A stretch of 64,000 bases of DNA, from NCBI RefSeq assembly GCF_008630495.1, contig NZ_VWOJ01000004.1, forward strand, positions 185,784-249,783. The letters are read 5' to 3'. A model generated the notes under the pieces. That model was not told where the DNA came from and did no database searches. It was given only the letters and a program-made list of their open reading frames with translations. Shown here in pieces: positions 26,970 to 36,714 of the stretch (positions within the stretch are counted from its first letter, which is position 1; each line of letters opens with the position of its first letter). Both the position numbers and the translations under genes were made by a program. The stretch comes from Alkalicaulis satelles. GTDB lineage: Bacteria; Pseudomonadota; Alphaproteobacteria; Caulobacterales; Maricaulaceae.

Positions 26970-28250
26970 ATGATCGAAGACCTCGGCTTGCAGGCGCGCA
27001 GTTTCCTGGGCGTGTTCGCCTTTCTGGCCATCGCCTGGGCGCTGGGTCCGCGCAAGTCCATCCCCTGGGCGCTGATCGCCGGCGCGGTTGCAGTCCAGTA
27101 TGTCATCGCCGTCGCCCTGTTCAGCTTTGCGCCCACACGCGCTTTCCTGTCCTCGCTGACCGGCGTGGTGGAGGTGCTGCAGGCCGCGACCACCCAGGGC
27201 ACAAGCTTCGTGTTCGGTTATCTGGGCGGCGGCGAGAGCCCGTTTGTGGTGCGTGAGGGGGGCGAGCAATTTCTGTTCTCCTTCGCCTTCCAGGCCTTGC
27301 CCATGGTGATCGTGCTGTCTGCACTGTCCGCGCTGTTGTGGCGCTGGCGGGTGCTGGAGTTCGCCGTGCGCGGCTTTGCGCTCCTGTTCCGGCGCATCCT
27401 CAATCTTTCCGGCGCGGCGTCGCTGGGTGCGGCGGCCAACATCTTCCTGGGCATGACCGAAAGCCCGGTGCTGATCCGGCCGCGCCTGCCCACTATTTCG
27501 AAATCCGATTTGTTCCTGATCATGACGGTGGGCTTCTCCACCGTGGCGGGCTCGGTGATGGCGATCTATGTCAGCCAGCTTTCGGGCGTCCTGCAGGACG
27601 CGGCGGGTCATATCCTGACCGCATCGCTGATCTCGGTGCCGGCGGCCGTGGTGCTGGCTCGTCTGATGCACCCCCAGGACGAGGCCGCCGGCGAAGCGGG
27701 CAAGGAGAAAATCCCGGTCAATCTCTACCACTCCTCCATGGACGCCCTGACCACGGGCGTGTCGGACGGCGTGCGCCTGTTTGTGAACATCATCGCCATG
27801 CTGCTGGTGTTCACCGCGCTGATCGCGCTGTTGAACTTCATGCTGGGCGGGTTCCCGGACGTGTTCGGCGCGCCGCTGACGGTGGAGCGCGCGCTGGGCT
27901 GGGTTTTTGCGCCGCTGGTCTGGCTGGCGGGCGTGCCCTGGGCGGAATCCCAGACGGCGGGCTCGATCATGGGCTTCAAGACCGCGCTCAACGAGATTTT
28001 CGCCTATGACGCGCTGGCGCGCTTCTCTGACGACATGTCTCCGCGCACCCGCCTGATCATGACCTACGCCGCGTGCGGGTTCGCCAATTTCTCATCGGTG
28101 GGCATTCTCATCGGCGGGCTGATCGCCGTGGCGCCCAGCCGGCGCGAGGACATCCTCAAGCTCGCGCCGCGTGCGCTGATCTCGGGCACGCTCGCCACGC
28201 TGATGACCGGCGCGGTAATCGGCGCGCTGCCCATGGTCTTGTTCGGCTAG
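26970..28250 (+). CDS. concentrative nucleoside transporter (CNT family)
   Basis: A 426-residue inner-membrane Na+/H+-nucleoside symporter with about 10 hydrophobic segments. Family motifs are visible: GTSFVFGYLGGGESPF, FFQALP-like FAFQALPMVIVLSAL, LGMTESPVLIRP, and a late ACGFANFSSVGILIGG. Nucleoside uptake for salvage is likely. The ATG at 26970 precedes MIEDLGLQARSFLG; the in-frame region before it does not look like a transporter. It ends with a 4-base overlap with the convergent acyltransferase. Confidence 0.92.
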   Translation: MIEDLGLQARSFLGVFAFLAIAWALGPRKSIPWALIAGAVAVQYVIAVALFSFAPTRAFLSSLTGVVEVLQAATTQGTSFVFGYLGGGESPFVVREGGEQFLFSFAFQALPMVIVLSALSALLWRWRVLEFAVRGFALLFRRILNLSGAASLGAAANIFLGMTESPVLIRPRLPTISKSDLFLIMTVGFSTVAGSVMAIYVSQLSGVLQDAAGHILTASLISVPAAVVLARLMHPQDEAAGEAGKEKIPVNLYHSSMDALTTGVSDGVRLFVNIIAMLLVFTALIALLNFMLGGFPDVFGAPLTVERALGWVFAPLVWLAGVPWAESQTAGSIMGFKTALNEIFAYDALARFSDDMSPRTRLIMTYAACGFANFSSVGILIGGLIAVAPSRREDILKLAPRALISGTLATLMTGAVIGALPMVLFG

Positions 28251-28969
28251 TCACCGGCCTTCGGCCAGAGTTTCGTGCGCAGCCAGCCCAGGGTGGAATT
28301 GCCCTTCAGGGCGTCCTTGTAGGCGTTCTCCATGAAGGCGTTGAGGCCCTTGGGATCGCCCAGCAGATCCATGCGGGTCTTGAACGGCCCGTCCGGGTCC
28401 AGCGCCTTGACCGGACGGGCGGGATTGCCGGCGGCGACCGTGTTGGCGGGCACGTCGCGGGTGACCACGCTGCGCGCGCCGATAATCGCATTGTCGCCAA
28501 TCGTGACGCCCTTGCCCACAAACGCGCCGTCTCCGATCCACACATTGCGACCGATTGTGACCGGGCGGCTCTCGGGGCGCGGATCGATGCGGTCATACGC
28601 CCCGTGCCAGTCGCTATCGGTGATGGTCACAGACTTGGCGATCAGCGCGCCGTCTCCGATGGTGATGGATCCGCCCGCGAGAAGGCGCACTCCGCCGGCA
28701 AAGAAGCAGCAATCGCCAATGGTGATGGCGCCTTGCGCATCGCCCGGGGACCAGACGGTGAAGCTGACCGGCTGGTCGCTGCGGGTCACCACATGCAGGG
28801 CGCGTCCCACGCGGATATTGGGGCCGAACACTTCCAGATTCCAGGGCCGCACGATCTTGGCGTCCGGCCCCAGCGCCTCGAAATGGGGGGTGAGGAAGCG
28901 CTTCGCCCAGGCGTTCTCGAACGCTTCCCAGAGTGAATGCATCCAGTATGGGCGGTGGTCACGGCGCAT
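28247..28969 (-). CDS. hexapeptide-repeat (left-handed beta-helix) acyltransferase
   Basis: A 240-residue protein with a helical N-terminus and hexapeptide repeats (ITIGDCCFFAGGVRLLAGGS, VTIGRNVWIGDGAFVGKGVT, ITIGDGALIAKSVT), ending in the loop ARSVVTRDVPANTVAAGNPA typical of CatB/LacA-type acetyltransferases. His in DSDWHGAYDRI is a good catalytic base candidate. The acceptor is unknown. No convincing ribosome site precedes either 28969 or the ATG at 28942, so the start is open. Confidence 0.85.
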   Translation of the reverse strand: MRRDHRPYWMHSLWEAFENAWAKRFLTPHFEALGPDAKIVRPWNLEVFGPNIRVGRALHVVTRSDQPVSFTVWSPGDAQGAITIGDCCFFAGGVRLLAGGSITIGDGALIAKSVTITDSDWHGAYDRIDPRPESRPVTIGRNVWIGDGAFVGKGVTIGDNAIIGARSVVTRDVPANTVAAGNPARPVKALDPDGPFKTRMDLLGDPKGLNAFMENAYKDALKGNSTLGWLRTKLWPKAGD

Positions 28970-28992
28970 GGGGCGGGATATGGGTGTGAGGC

Positions 28993-29268
28993 ATGAGTGA
29001 AGACCGGATTGAAACTGCGATTCTCACCCTCGCCGAGCAGCGCGGGTCTGGCAAATCCATTTGCCCGTCCGAAGCCGCGCGCGAGGCTTTCCCCCAGGAC
29101 TGGCATGGGCGGATGCGCCATGTGCGCGCCGCTGCTGTTCATCTGGCCCGTCAGGGCCGGGTGGTGATCCTGCGCAAGGGCAAGCCGGTGGACCCTGAGA
29201 ATTTCAAGGGCGTCTATCGAATCGCCATCGCTCCAGACGCGCCAGCCGCGCCCGATGCCGGGGTCTGA
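28993..29268 (+). CDS. DUF3253 domain protein
   Basis: A 91-residue protein of the DUF3253 family, a small winged-helix-like fold. Seen: the typical SICPSEAAREAFPQDWHGRM and VRAAAVHLARQGRVVILRKG followed by GVYRIAI. The function is unknown. It overlaps the following UDG-family gene by 14 bases, so the two are likely cotranslated; a link to DNA repair is only a guess from this neighbour. Confidence 0.88.
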   Translation: MSEDRIETAILTLAEQRGSGKSICPSEAAREAFPQDWHGRMRHVRAAAVHLARQGRVVILRKGKPVDPENFKGVYRIAIAPDAPAAPDAGV

Positions 29269-29866
29269 GGCGCGCGAGACGTTCGAGGCCGTGCTGGCCG
29301 AGGCGCGCGATTGCCGCGTCTGTCAGGCAGCGCTGGCCCATCCCTGCAGGCCCGTTGTGCAAGGCGCGTCAGCCGCGCGCATCCGCATTATCGGACAGGC
29401 GCCCGGCGTGCGGGTTCAGGCCAGCGGGCGGCCCTTCACGGACCCGTCCGGCGACCGGCTCAGAGACTGGATGGGGGTGAGCGAAGCCGAGTTCTATGAT
29501 GGCTCGCGCATCGCCATTACGCCCATGGGGCTGTGCTTTCCAGGCCTCGACAGCAAGGGCGCGGACCGGCCGCCGCGGCGCGAGTGCGCGCCTTTGTGGC
29601 AAGACCGGTTCACGCGCGCCCTGCCTGATGTGCGCCTGACCTTGCTTGTGGGCGCTCACGCCCAGCGCTGGCATCTGGGTGAGCGGGCCGGACGGACCCT
29701 GACACAGACGGTATTGCACTGGCGAATGTATCTGCCTGACTTTATTGCGATGCCGCATCCCAGCTGGCGTAATAATTCGTGGCTGGCGCGTAACCCGTGG
29801 TTTGATCAAGCGCTTTTGCCCTGGCTGCGGATACGCATTCGCAGCATTCTTGACGGACAGGCTTGA
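29255..29866 (+). CDS. uracil-DNA glycosylase family protein
   Basis: A 203-residue protein of the UDG superfamily found in many alphaproteobacteria. Seen: motif-1-like IIGQAPGVRVQASGRPF, FTDPSGDRLRDWMGV, and a motif-2-like MPHPSWRN near the C-terminus; LLVGAHAQRW is the central strand. There is no complete set of four iron-sulfur cysteines as in family 4 (cysteines are scattered), and the catalytic Asp/Asn cannot be assigned with confidence, so activity on uracil is uncertain. It overlaps the DUF3253 gene by 14 bases. Confidence 0.85.
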   Translation: MPGSEARETFEAVLAEARDCRVCQAALAHPCRPVVQGASAARIRIIGQAPGVRVQASGRPFTDPSGDRLRDWMGVSEAEFYDGSRIAITPMGLCFPGLDSKGADRPPRRECAPLWQDRFTRALPDVRLTLLVGAHAQRWHLGERAGRTLTQTVLHWRMYLPDFIAMPHPSWRNNSWLARNPWFDQALLPWLRIRIRSILDGQA

Positions 29867-30034
29867 CCGGACAATTCCCCAGCAGAGCCCAAGGCTTGCG
29901 CCACACGGGCGCGCCCTGTATCCCGCCCGCGCAGATTACCGGGGACGTCAGTCCGCACCCGCCGACATCAAGAAGCGGCGGCGGTTTGATGTTTCCCCGC
30001 CTTGTTCCGGTTTCGCCGCTTGAAGGACTCCCCC

Positions 30035-31093
30035 ATGAGCGTGTTTGAACATCCCGCCTTTGATGATCACGAGAAAATTCTCTTCGCCGCTGACCCGGAA
30101 ACGGGCCTGAAGGCCATACTGGCGGTGCACTCCACCGCACGCGGGCCGGCCGTGGGCGGGTGCCGGATGTGGAGCTATGCCAGCTCCGCCGAGGCTCTCA
30201 CCGACGTGCTGCGCCTGTCCCAGGGCATGAGCTACAAGAACATCATGGCGGACTTGCCCATTGGCGGCGGCAAGAGCGTGATCATGCGCCCCGAGGGCGA
30301 GTTTGACCGCGAAGCGTTGTTTGAGGCCTTCGGGCGCGCGCTGGAATCGCTCAACGGCGCCTATATCTCGGCCGAAGACGTGGGCGTGTCTCCTGCGGAC
30401 ATGGTCTCGGCGCGCCGCGCCACGCGCCATGTGGTCGGTCTGCCGGACGGCACGGGCGATCCTTCTCCGGTGACGGCGCGCGGCGTTTTCATGGGCATAC
30501 AGGCTTGCGTGGAACGCGGCCTGGGCAAAGCCGATCTCAATGGAGTTCGCATTGCGGTGCAGGGCGCCACGGGCCATGTGGGCGCCTATCTGTGCCGCCA
30601 TCTGGCCGAAGCCGGAGCTGAGCTGTTCCTGACGGATATCAAGGCCGATCCCCTGGAGGCGCTGGCGCGCGAGCTGGGCGCTCAGGTCGTGACTGATCCG
30701 AACGCCATTTATGACGTGGACGCCGATGTGTTCGCTCCGTGCGCGCTGGGTGCGGTGATCAATCCGTCCACCATCGGGCGGCTGAAAGTGAAGATCGTGG
30801 CCGGAGCGGCCAATAATCAGCTGGAAACGCGTGATATGGGCAAGGCTCTGATGGAGCGCGGTATTCTCTATGCGCCCGACTATGTCATCAATGCTGGCGG
30901 CATCATCAATGTGATGGGCGAGCTGGACGCGCGCTTTGACGCCAAATGGGTCAGTGGCAAGCTGGAAACGCTCAAGTCCACGCTGGGCGAGATCATCGAC
31001 ACCGCCGCCAGCCAAAGCCGTCCGGCCAACCAGATCGCCGACGAGCTTGCGCGCGAGCGCTTGTCCGAAGCAGCACTGGCCAAGGCGGCCTGA
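30035..31093 (+). CDS. Leu/Phe/Val dehydrogenase family
   Basis: A 352-residue NAD-dependent amino-acid dehydrogenase that interconverts branched-chain or aromatic amino acids and 2-oxo acids. Seen: GPAVGGCRMW, the catalytic Lys segment MADLPIGGGKSVI, the Rossmann motif VAVQG-like IAVQGATGHVGAYL, and FAPCALGAVIN, NNQL and DYVINAGGIINV. Which side chain it prefers cannot be told. The ATG at 30035 has GAAGGA 8 bases upstream; the gene stands alone. Confidence 0.92.
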   Translation: MSVFEHPAFDDHEKILFAADPETGLKAILAVHSTARGPAVGGCRMWSYASSAEALTDVLRLSQGMSYKNIMADLPIGGGKSVIMRPEGEFDREALFEAFGRALESLNGAYISAEDVGVSPADMVSARRATRHVVGLPDGTGDPSPVTARGVFMGIQACVERGLGKADLNGVRIAVQGATGHVGAYLCRHLAEAGAELFLTDIKADPLEALARELGAQVVTDPNAIYDVDADVFAPCALGAVINPSTIGRLKVKIVAGAANNQLETRDMGKALMERGILYAPDYVINAGGIINVMGELDARFDAKWVSGKLETLKSTLGEIIDTAASQSRPANQIADELARERLSEAALAKAA

Positions 31094-31138
31094 GGTCCGG
31101 CAATCAAATCCTAACGCATGAACAGGCAGGATCGGGTC

Positions 31139-31564
31139 ATGAACAGCCTGATCCTGTCTTTGATTCTGCTGGGCGCATCGCCCGCCGGCCCACTGGGCGC
31201 GGTGATGGCTGATTATGAGCGGCGCGGTCCCTTGATCGACCGTCCGGACGGGCTGGCTGAGCTGAGCGCGCGCGCCTGCGCCGCGGTCTGCGCCCTCAAT
31301 GAGGGGTGTGCGGCCTGGAGCTGGCGCCCGGCTTTCCCTGATCGTCCAGGCGGTTGTGCGATTCTGGGCGCAGTGACGCCGGCCCGCTTCTCGCCCGGCT
31401 CGGTGACCGGGCTGTCGCCTTCCATCATCGCGCGCATAGACGCCGCCGCCGAGCGCGCGCCCAATGCGCGTGAACGCGCCGCGCTTGAAGCGCTGGAGGC
31501 CTCAGACCGGGCCCGTCCTGCGCCGCAGCGCCGACCGTCGGGCGCCGGGCTCGCCGGGGGTTAA
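31139..31564 (+). CDS. secreted PAN/apple-like domain protein
   Basis: A 141-residue protein with an N-terminal signal peptide (MNSLILSLILLGASPAGPLG) and a short PAN-type cysteine pattern: ARACAAVCALNEGCAAWSW then PGGCAILG. PAN domains bind proteins or carbohydrates. The C-terminal third is Ala/Arg-rich and likely disordered. An ATG at 31118 would put seven polar residues before the signal. It lies 45 bp after the dehydrogenase; a common transcript is possible. Confidence 0.7.
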   Translation: MNSLILSLILLGASPAGPLGAVMADYERRGPLIDRPDGLAELSARACAAVCALNEGCAAWSWRPAFPDRPGGCAILGAVTPARFSPGSVTGLSPSIIARIDAAAERAPNARERAALEALEASDRARPAPQRRPSGAGLAGG

Positions 31565-31673
31565 CGCTCCGGCAATCCTGGCGCGGGTTTTCGCTCGCCT
31601 TCTTCAGCGCGCCACGCTTTCTTTACCCGGCCCTGTCAGGCTGGATGGGTGTTTCCTCAGGAGCTGTGCGCGC

Positions 31674-32759
31674 ATGCCTGTCTCGTCGCGTCTGAACAAG
31701 CTGGCGGATCTGGCGCGGGAGAAATCCTCCGAGCGGCGCCGGGCGCTGCTGCGCGAGGTGACCGATCTGTTCTTTGAAGAACAACCCGCGCCTGCGGGCC
31801 AGGTGCAGGCCGAGTTTGATGCGGTGCTTCAGGCGTTAGCCAGTCAGACCGCAAATAGCGCGCGCGCCGAACTGGCAGAGCGGTTCGCCGACAGCGCCTT
31901 GGCGCCGCGCGGGTTGATCTTGCAGCTGGCGCGTGACGCCATCGAGGTGGCCGGGCCGATCCTGTCGCGCTCTAAAGTCCTGAAGGATGAGGATCTCATC
32001 ACCATCGTCCATGAGCGCGGCCAGGATCATATTCGCGCCGTGGCGGGCCGTGAGGGGCTGGGCGAAAAGCTGTCCAGCGCCATTGTGGAGCGTGGCGATG
32101 ACCGCGCGGTCAAGGCTCTGGTGAATAATCCCGGCTCGCGCCTGAACCGTGAGGCGTTTGAAGCGGTGACCCGGCGCGCCGAGGCCAGTCCAGACCTTCA
32201 GGCGCCGCTTGTGGCGCGCGCCGACACGCCTGCAGACCTCCTCAACGACCTCATGCTGGTGGTGGAAAACCATCTGCGCGACAAGATCATGTCGCGCTTT
32301 GACAGTCTCGAGCCCGGCGTGCTCGAAGCCGCGCTCGCCGCTTCCCGCCAGCGTTTGTCTTCGCGCATGGCTGAAGACAAGGAACTCGCCGAAGCGCGCC
32401 GCTTCATCGCCGCCAAGGCCATGCGCAAGGAGCTCGATGGCGGGCTTCTGGTCCGTCTCCTGCGCGAGAAGAAGCGGGTTCATTTCGCCGCCGGCTTCGC
32501 GCAGATGACCGGAGTGGACTACACCGCCGCGCGCAGGGCGCTGGAGCATGACAGCCCGGACGGGCTAGCCCTGATCTGCAAGGCGGCGGGACTGGACAAA
32601 GCCCTGTTCGTGACCGTGGCGGTATTGCGCGCCGGCGCGGGCGAGCACGCCTTCACCGATGCGCGCGATCTGGGCAAGGCTTATGACGATCTGGACGCGG
32701 AAAGCGCTGGAAGGGCCATGCGCTTCATGAAGCTGCGCAAGGACGCGCAAGCGGCCTGA
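31674..32759 (+). CDS. DUF2336 domain protein
   Basis: A 361-residue all-helical protein of the alphaproteobacterial DUF2336 family, built of HEAT-like helical repeats (for example LARDAIEVAGPILSRSKVLK and ILSR-type turns). It has no signal peptide or membrane segment. The function is unknown to me; some family members have been tied to cell-surface or motility regulation. The ATG at 31674 has CAGGAG 11 bases upstream, and the upstream in-frame sequence lacks family features. Confidence 0.85.
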   Translation: MPVSSRLNKLADLAREKSSERRRALLREVTDLFFEEQPAPAGQVQAEFDAVLQALASQTANSARAELAERFADSALAPRGLILQLARDAIEVAGPILSRSKVLKDEDLITIVHERGQDHIRAVAGREGLGEKLSSAIVERGDDRAVKALVNNPGSRLNREAFEAVTRRAEASPDLQAPLVARADTPADLLNDLMLVVENHLRDKIMSRFDSLEPGVLEAALAASRQRLSSRMAEDKELAEARRFIAAKAMRKELDGGLLVRLLREKKRVHFAAGFAQMTGVDYTAARRALEHDSPDGLALICKAAGLDKALFVTVAVLRAGAGEHAFTDARDLGKAYDDLDAESAGRAMRFMKLRKDAQAA

Positions 32760-32840
32760 AGGGGTTTCCCGGCCCCTGTGCTCTTGAAAGCGTGCTCTGC
32801 CTCGGTTACCTCGCGGGACGCTAACCGCTAGGGATCATCC

Positions 32841-34439
32841 ATGACCGCCGCTTCAGCCGGGCCCGAATGGGCGCGCCGGCGCACCTACGCCATCATCTCT
32901 CACCCGGACGCGGGCAAGACCACGCTGACCGAGACGCTGCTTCTGGAAGCCGGCGCCATCCGTCTGGCCGGACAGGTGCGTGCGCGCGGCCAGAACCGGC
33001 GCACGCGCTCGGACTGGATGAAAATCGAGCGTGAACGCGGCATTTCGGTCTCGGCCTCTGTGATGACCTATGACTATCGCGGCTTGCTGTTCAACCTGCT
33101 CGACACGCCCGGCCACGAAGACTTCTCCGAAGACACCTACCGCACCCTGACAGCGGCTGATTGCGCCATCATGGTGCTGGACGCGGCCAAGGGCGTGGAG
33201 CCGCGCACGCTCAAGCTGGTGGAGGTGTGCCGCCTGCGCGACATCCCGATCATCACCTTCATCAACAAGATGGACCGCGAAGCGATGGAGGTCACCGACC
33301 TCCTCGACGATATACAGGACAAGCTCGCGCTGGACGCCGCGCCCATGCAATGGCCGTGCGGCTCCGGCCAGCGTTTTCGCGGCGTGGCGGATCTGAAGCG
33401 CGACAGCTTTATCCTCTACCGCCGTCCCGGCGCCGATGATGAGGAGACTGAGCCCAGCGAACGCTTTGATCTGACATCCAATTCCATCACGTCGGCTCTG
33501 TCGGCGGAAGAGCTGAACGAGGTGCGCGAAGGCGCGGAGGTGGCGCGTGAACTATGCGCGCCCTTCATCGACCAGAGCTTCCGCGAGGGCCATCTGACCC
33601 CGGTCTATTTCGGCTCGGCCCTGCGCCGGTTCGGCGTGCGCGAACTGCTCGACGCCATCGCCGAGATTGCGCCCGGACCCCAGCCCCAGGCGGCCAGCGG
33701 ACCGTCGGATGCGCTGGAGCCCGGCGGCAAGGAAGTGGCCGGCTTCGTGTTCAAGGTGCAGGCCAATATGGACCCCAATCACCGCGACCGGGTGGCCTTT
33801 GTGCGTCTGGTCTCGGGGGCGTTCCGGCGCGGCATGAAGCTGAAGACCGATAGCGGCAAGCAGTTGACTGTGGCCAATCCGATCCTGTTCTTCGCCTCCG
33901 ACCGGGAGATCGCCGACGAAGCCTTCGCAGGCGATGTCATGGGCGTGCCCAATCATGGCGTCTTGCGCGTGGGCGACACGTTGTCAGAGAGCGGCAAGTG
34001 GCGCGTGTCTGGCATTCCCAACTTTGCGCCGGAAATCCTGCGCCGGGCGCGACTGAAAGACCCGCTCAAGGCCAAGCACCTGAAAAAGGCGCTGGAATCG
34101 CTGGCTGAAGAGGGTGTCACCCAGCTCTTCCGCCTGCAGACCGGCGGGGAGTTTGTGATCGGCGCGGTGGGTGCGCTGCAGATCGATGTGATGGCCCAGC
34201 GCGTAGCCGATGAATACGGCATCGAGGTGGTGTTCGAGCCCTGTCCCTTCGAGACGGCGCGCTGGATCCGAGGAGACGCGGCCAAGCTCGACGCCTTCAT
34301 CGACCGCCACAAGACGGCCATCGCCGAGGATATCGACGGGGCGCTGGTATTTCTGGCCAAATCGGCCTGGGAGGTCAGCTACTCGCAGGAAAAATGGCCT
34401 GACGTCACCTTTGATACGACACGGGAGCGGGCGGCATGA
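32841..34439 (+). CDS. prfC: peptide chain release factor 3
   Basis: A 532-residue GTPase that recycles RF1/RF2 after termination. Seen: P-loop SHPDAGKTTLTETLL, switch region GISVSASVMTYDY, G3 LLDTPGHEDFSEDTYRTL, G4 NKMDREAMEV, and the RF3-specific later domains (AGFVFKVQANMDPNHRDRVA, VANPILFFASDREIADEA). The stop overlaps the MscS-like gene start (ATGA). Confidence 0.96.
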   Translation: MTAASAGPEWARRRTYAIISHPDAGKTTLTETLLLEAGAIRLAGQVRARGQNRRTRSDWMKIERERGISVSASVMTYDYRGLLFNLLDTPGHEDFSEDTYRTLTAADCAIMVLDAAKGVEPRTLKLVEVCRLRDIPIITFINKMDREAMEVTDLLDDIQDKLALDAAPMQWPCGSGQRFRGVADLKRDSFILYRRPGADDEETEPSERFDLTSNSITSALSAEELNEVREGAEVARELCAPFIDQSFREGHLTPVYFGSALRRFGVRELLDAIAEIAPGPQPQAASGPSDALEPGGKEVAGFVFKVQANMDPNHRDRVAFVRLVSGAFRRGMKLKTDSGKQLTVANPILFFASDREIADEAFAGDVMGVPNHGVLRVGDTLSESGKWRVSGIPNFAPEILRRARLKDPLKAKHLKKALESLAEEGVTQLFRLQTGGEFVIGAVGALQIDVMAQRVADEYGIEVVFEPCPFETARWIRGDAAKLDAFIDRHKTAIAEDIDGALVFLAKSAWEVSYSQEKWPDVTFDTTRERAA

Positions 34440-35671
34440 CAGAAGCTGGCGATAACGGTCTGATCACAGGGGCTGAGACGCTCTGGGAGATCGTGGTGCG
34501 GGTCTGGCAGACCAGCTTCGCCGGGTACAATGTGGGCGACGGCCTGATCGCCATAGGCGTTCTGGCGCTGGCTTTCATGGTGCGCGGGCTGTTCTCCCAT
34601 GTAGTGCTGCGCCGGCTGATCGCGTTTTCCGAACGCACAGACAACAAGCTCGACGGGAAGCTGATCGCCGCCTTGAAAGGCCCGGTGAAGCTGATCCCGG
34701 TGATCATCGGGGTCTATATCGCTTTCACCATTCTGGACCTGCATGCCGACTCTGCGCCGGTGGACGGGACGCAGGTGGTCGAGACGCTGGTGATCATTGC
34801 TCTGTTCTGGGCGCTGCATAACGCCATCATGCCGCTCAGCCATCTCATGACGCCGCTGCGCGATGCGCTGACGCCGGTGATGGTGGACTGGCTGGCCAAA
34901 TTCCTGCGCGTCTTGTTCATCGTCATCGGCGCGGCCGCCGCCCTCCAGATCTGGGGCATTCCCGTCGCGCCGGTGCTGGGCGGCCTCGGCCTTCTGGGCG
35001 TCGCCATCGGCCTGGGAGCCCAGGACCTGTTCCGCAATCTGATTGCGGGCATCCTCATCCTGACCGAGAAGCGCTTCGTGCCCGGCGAGTGGATCCAGGT
35101 GGACGGGGTGGTGGAAGGTACGGTGGTGCAGATCAATTTCCGCTCCACCCTGATCCGGCGCTTCGATCGAAGCCCGGTCTTCGTGCCCAACTCCAAGCTG
35201 GCCGACAATGCGGTGACCAATTTCACCCGCATGACCCACCGGCGCATCCGCTGGATCATCGGGGTGGAGTACAAGACCACCACCGCACAACTGCAATACA
35301 TCCGCGATCAGGTGCTCGATTTCATCCTGACCCATCCCGAATTCGCCAAGCCGCCGGAAGTGGCGACCTTCATGCGGGTGGACAGTTTTGGTCCGTCCTC
35401 CATCGACTATCTGCTCTACTGCTTCACTCACACCACCAATTGGGGCGAGTGGCTGCGGCTCAAGGAAGAGCTGGCCTTCGCAGTCAAGCGCATCGTGGAA
35501 GAGGCCGGAACCGGCTTCGCCTTCCCCTCCACCAGCATCTATATGGATGATGGCGCGGAAGTGTTCGTGCCGCCCGCCGTGCGCCAGCACGCCGGTGAAG
35601 CGCTTCAGGCGCCCCAGGCCGACGCCATCGCGCGGGGCGAGGATGGCGGCGGTGATGGGGGCGGGCGCTGA
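34436..35671 (+). CDS. MscS family mechanosensitive channel
   Basis: A 411-residue inner-membrane protein with about 5 hydrophobic segments. The pore helix and beta domain are clear: GGLGLLGVAIGLGAQDLFRN (Gly/Ala-rich TM3) followed by GILILTEKRFVPGEWIQVDG, VQINFRSTLIRRFDRSPVFV and VPNSKLADNAVTNFTRM. It protects cells against hypo-osmotic shock. A long N-terminal part and charged C-terminal tail suggest a larger MscS variant. It is translationally coupled to prfC. Confidence 0.93.
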   Translation: MTEAGDNGLITGAETLWEIVVRVWQTSFAGYNVGDGLIAIGVLALAFMVRGLFSHVVLRRLIAFSERTDNKLDGKLIAALKGPVKLIPVIIGVYIAFTILDLHADSAPVDGTQVVETLVIIALFWALHNAIMPLSHLMTPLRDALTPVMVDWLAKFLRVLFIVIGAAAALQIWGIPVAPVLGGLGLLGVAIGLGAQDLFRNLIAGILILTEKRFVPGEWIQVDGVVEGTVVQINFRSTLIRRFDRSPVFVPNSKLADNAVTNFTRMTHRRIRWIIGVEYKTTTAQLQYIRDQVLDFILTHPEFAKPPEVATFMRVDSFGPSSIDYLLYCFTHTTNWGEWLRLKEELAFAVKRIVEEAGTGFAFPSTSIYMDDGAEVFVPPAVRQHAGEALQAPQADAIARGEDGGGDGGGR

Positions 35672-35692
35672 CCGGCCGATGATTTCAACACG

Positions 35693-36535
35693 CTAGGGTC
35701 CGGCCACCGTGGTGCGGTGCAGGAGCCGCGCATGGCCGTCATACCCGCCTGTGGCCATGTGCTGGGTGCACCGGTTGTCCCACATCAAGAGCATGTCCGG
35801 CTCCCATTTATGACGGTAGACGAAGCGCTCGTCATGGGCGGCCTGATAGAGCTCGATCAGCAGGAGGAAAGCCTCCTCGTCACTCAGCCCCTCAATGGTT
35901 TTCACATAGCCCGGATTGACGAACAGGGTCTTACGTCCGGTCTCCGGGTGGGTTTTCACGATGGGGTGCAGGCGGGTGTCGCGGGCGCGCTCGTCCGGCC
36001 GGATGGTCATGGACCGGTCCGCGCCGTCATTGGCGCCATAGACCCCGTCGGGCGCATAGGCCAGCGCAGCCGAATGGACCGCCTGCAGCCCTTCAATGCG
36101 CGCCTTCGTCTCATCGGACAGGGCCTCGTAGGCCGCATAGCCATTGCAGAACAGCGTGTCCCCGCCCACCGGCGGTATCACCTTCGAGTGCAGGATGGTG
36201 GCGGCCGGCGGGGTCTCCTGGAAGCTCCAGTCCGAATGCCAGGCGGCGGCGAAGACGGACGCCTTTTCATGGGCTTCGCGCTTGACCTCGATGATGTGCG
36301 GCCGGTCTGACAGGGGGGCGATGAAGGGATCATCGCCGAACGGGCCGAAATACTGCGTGAAGCGCTCGAGATCATTATGGCTCATGGGCTGGCCGGGAAA
36401 GGCCAGCACCAGATGCTCCAGCCAGGCCTTGCGGATCGCGGCCACAGTCTCAGGTTCCAGCGGACGGGTCAGGTCCACGCCAGTGACGCGCGCGCCCAGC
36501 GCCGCGCCTGACGGGGTGATTGTGATTGCGTTCAT
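35693..36535 (-). CDS. TauD/TfdA family Fe(II)/2-oxoglutarate dioxygenase
   Basis: A 280-residue non-heme iron dioxygenase. The iron ligands are visible: WHSDWSF (His, Asp) near residue 98 and the distal His in NRCTQHMATG; the 2-oxoglutarate-binding Arg lies in HARLLHRTTV. TauD uses taurine, TfdA phenoxyacids; the substrate here is unknown and no transporter or sulfur gene adjoins. The start at 36535 has GGGAGG upstream. An A/T-rich stretch (36556-36572) before it may be the promoter. Confidence 0.9.
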   Translation of the reverse strand: MNAITITPSGAALGARVTGVDLTRPLEPETVAAIRKAWLEHLVLAFPGQPMSHNDLERFTQYFGPFGDDPFIAPLSDRPHIIEVKREAHEKASVFAAAWHSDWSFQETPPAATILHSKVIPPVGGDTLFCNGYAAYEALSDETKARIEGLQAVHSAALAYAPDGVYGANDGADRSMTIRPDERARDTRLHPIVKTHPETGRKTLFVNPGYVKTIEGLSDEEAFLLLIELYQAAHDERFVYRHKWEPDMLLMWDNRCTQHMATGGYDGHARLLHRTTVAGP

Positions 36536-36714
36536 GAGTCTGCCTCCCGATGGATATTTTTTTTATGTTTTGTGCCGCGATGCTGGGGCGGCGGCGCAGG
36601 CGGCGTCAAGCATGGCGATAAGGGCTTGCTGAGCGCTCATGCTTGCCGCCGCGCCTGTGCGCGGGCTAAACCGGCCATGACCTTTCATTCAGTGCAGCGT
36701 GGCTGGCGCATTCC